Shown piece by piece: positions 63,159 through 64,000 of a stretch of 64,000 bases of DNA. The notes below the pieces were generated by a model. That model ran no database searches. It was not told the DNA's origin and saw nothing but the letters and a program-made list of their open reading frames with translations. Both the position numbers and the translations under genes were made by a program. Source of the DNA: Gammaproteobacteria bacterium (GTDB taxonomy: Bacteria > Pseudomonadota > Gammaproteobacteria > Steroidobacterales > Steroidobacteraceae); NCBI GenBank assembly GCA_016874235.1, contig VGUJ01000007.1, forward strand, positions 26,417 through 90,416, given 5' to 3'. Position 1 is the first letter of the stretch; every line of letters starts with the position of its first letter.

Positions 63159-64000
63159 ATGCATCAGCTCGACTCGTCGGACTTGGTCAAAGAATTTGAC
63201 GTCGTCGTGGTCGGTGGGGGACCGTCGGGTGCCACGGCCGCCGATGATCTCGCACGTATCGGATGGCGCGTATTACTGCTCGATCGCGCAGGGCGTATCA
63301 AACCTTGCGGCGGTGCTATTCCGCCAAAACTGATCGAGGAGTTTGAGATACCGGCGCACTTGTTGGTCGCGCGTATCTCTTCGGCTCGTATGGTGTCGCC
63401 TTCGGCACGGTCCGTCGATATGCCGATCGACGGTGGTTTCGTCGGCATGGTTGATCGAGAGGTGTTCGACGAGTGGCTTCGCGAGCGTGCTCGGCACGCC
63501 GGCGCGCTGCGCGTGGATGGCACCTTCACGCGAGTCGAGCGTGATGCCGATTGCGATGCGATCGTGATCTTCGAAGAGCGTGGCGGTGCATCTCGACAGG
63601 TGCGCACGCGTATCGTGCTCGGCGCCGATGGGGCGAGATCGGAAGTGGCGAGGCAATGCATCGCCGGTGGTCGCGAGACCCCCTTCGTGTATGCCTACCA
63701 TGAGATCTTGCGTACACCCGCTGCGCCGCCGGCGAACTACGACCGCGCGCGCTGCGATGTGTACTACGACGGTCGGCTCTCTCCCGATTTTTACGCTTGG
63801 GTGTTTCCGCACGGCGACACGATCAGTGCGGGGGCGGGTACGGCCCATAAGGGTTTTTCGATACGCAATGCGGTCGGTGGCCTGCGTCGAGCGACCGGGC
63901 TCGAGCATGCGGAAGTGGTGCGCCGCGAGGGAGCGCCTATTCCGCTGAAGCCGCTGCGCCGTTGGGATAACGGCCGAGACGTGCTCGTGACCGGAGATGC
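63159..64000 (+). CDS. bchP: Geranylgeranyl reductase (5' part; runs off window)
   Basis: About 280 codons are present. FAD binding DVVVVGGGPSGATAADDLA, KPCGGAIPPKLIEEF, VLGADGARSEVARQ and YYDGRLSPDFYAWVFPHGD are BchP hallmarks. The enzyme reduces the geranylgeranyl tail of bacteriochlorophyll to phytyl. AAGGGGA precedes the ATG. The last visible residues approach the second FAD motif (VLVTGDA), so about 110-130 residues lie beyond the edge. Confidence 0.95.
   Translation, partial: MHQLDSSDLVKEFDVVVVGGGPSGATAADDLARIGWRVLLLDRAGRIKPCGGAIPPKLIEEFEIPAHLLVARISSARMVSPSARSVDMPIDGGFVGMVDREVFDEWLRERARHAGALRVDGTFTRVERDADCDAIVIFEERGGASRQVRTRIVLGADGARSEVARQCIAGGRETPFVYAYHEILRTPAAPPANYDRARCDVYYDGRLSPDFYAWVFPHGDTISAGAGTAHKGFSIRNAVGGLRRATGLEHAEVVRREGAPIPLKPLRRWDNGRDVLVTGD

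Overview
The window is GC-rich DNA from a purple phototrophic proteobacterium. About 29.2-64 kb is most of a photosynthesis gene cluster (PGC): bacteriochlorophyll a (bch), carotenoid (crt), reaction-centre/LH1 (puf, puh) and the regulators aerR and ppsR. The housekeeping genes (htpX, adjacent proB-proA, NnrU, an acidic protein resembling DUF6763) suggest a gammaproteobacterium, perhaps of the Nevskiales/Steroidobacterales kind. That placement is an inference from gene content; no rRNA is present.

Region 1 (1-16.4 kb) is mostly on the minus strand. It holds a fatty-acid desaturase with an FAD oxidoreductase cut by the window edge, the htpX protease gene, a two-gene molybdenum enzyme resembling pyrogallol transhydroxylase whose large subunit carries an SCP2-like N-terminal domain, a VIT/CCC1 metal transporter and a very acidic small protein. 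proB-proA follow on the plus strand. A molybdenum cofactor operon then runs moeA-moaA-moaC-(mobA::moaD)-(moaE::moeB::rhodanese), in which five activities are packed into two fusion proteins. The molybdoenzyme and its cofactor genes therefore lie within about 12 kb of each other.

Region 2 (16.4-29.2 kb) is accessory and housekeeping: a small secreted protein, tRNA-Arg(TCG), an MFS transporter, NnrU, glutathione peroxidase, gamma-glutamyltransferase, two divergent paralogous short-chain dehydrogenases resembling plant chlorophyll b reductase (NYC1/NOL), a beta-propeller protein, a MacAB-like exporter with separate ATPase and permease, a lipoprotein, a gamma-carbonic anhydrase and an alpha/beta hydrolase.

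Region 3 (29.2-64 kb) is the PGC. The order is bchO-DUF3422-crtI(+); membrane protein-crtD(-); P450-ATP-grasp-crtB(+); crtC(-); crtE-crtF-bchCXYZ-pufBALMC-ispH(+); bchF-lhaA-puhA-puhB-puhC-puhE-dxs(-); aerR-ppsR-bchG-pucC-like-bchP(+). crtE/B/I/C/D/F give the acyclic spirilloxanthin-type pathway; no crtA or cyclase gene is visible. Two MEP-pathway genes, ispH and dxs, close the puf and puh operons, so precursor supply is physically coupled to photosystem synthesis. Missing from the window are bchI, bchD, bchN, bchB, bchH, bchL, bchM, acsF/bchE and pufQ. bchF abuts lhaA directly, where bchNBHLM normally sit.

PpsR-type palindromes (TGT-N12-ACA) overlap recognisable sigma70 promoters upstream of bchC, between bchF and aerR, and upstream of bchG. 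The bchG promoter would give an almost leaderless mRNA. The least expected element is an operon joining a cytochrome P450 and an ATP-grasp enzyme to crtB, which may be an undescribed carotenoid-tailoring step.
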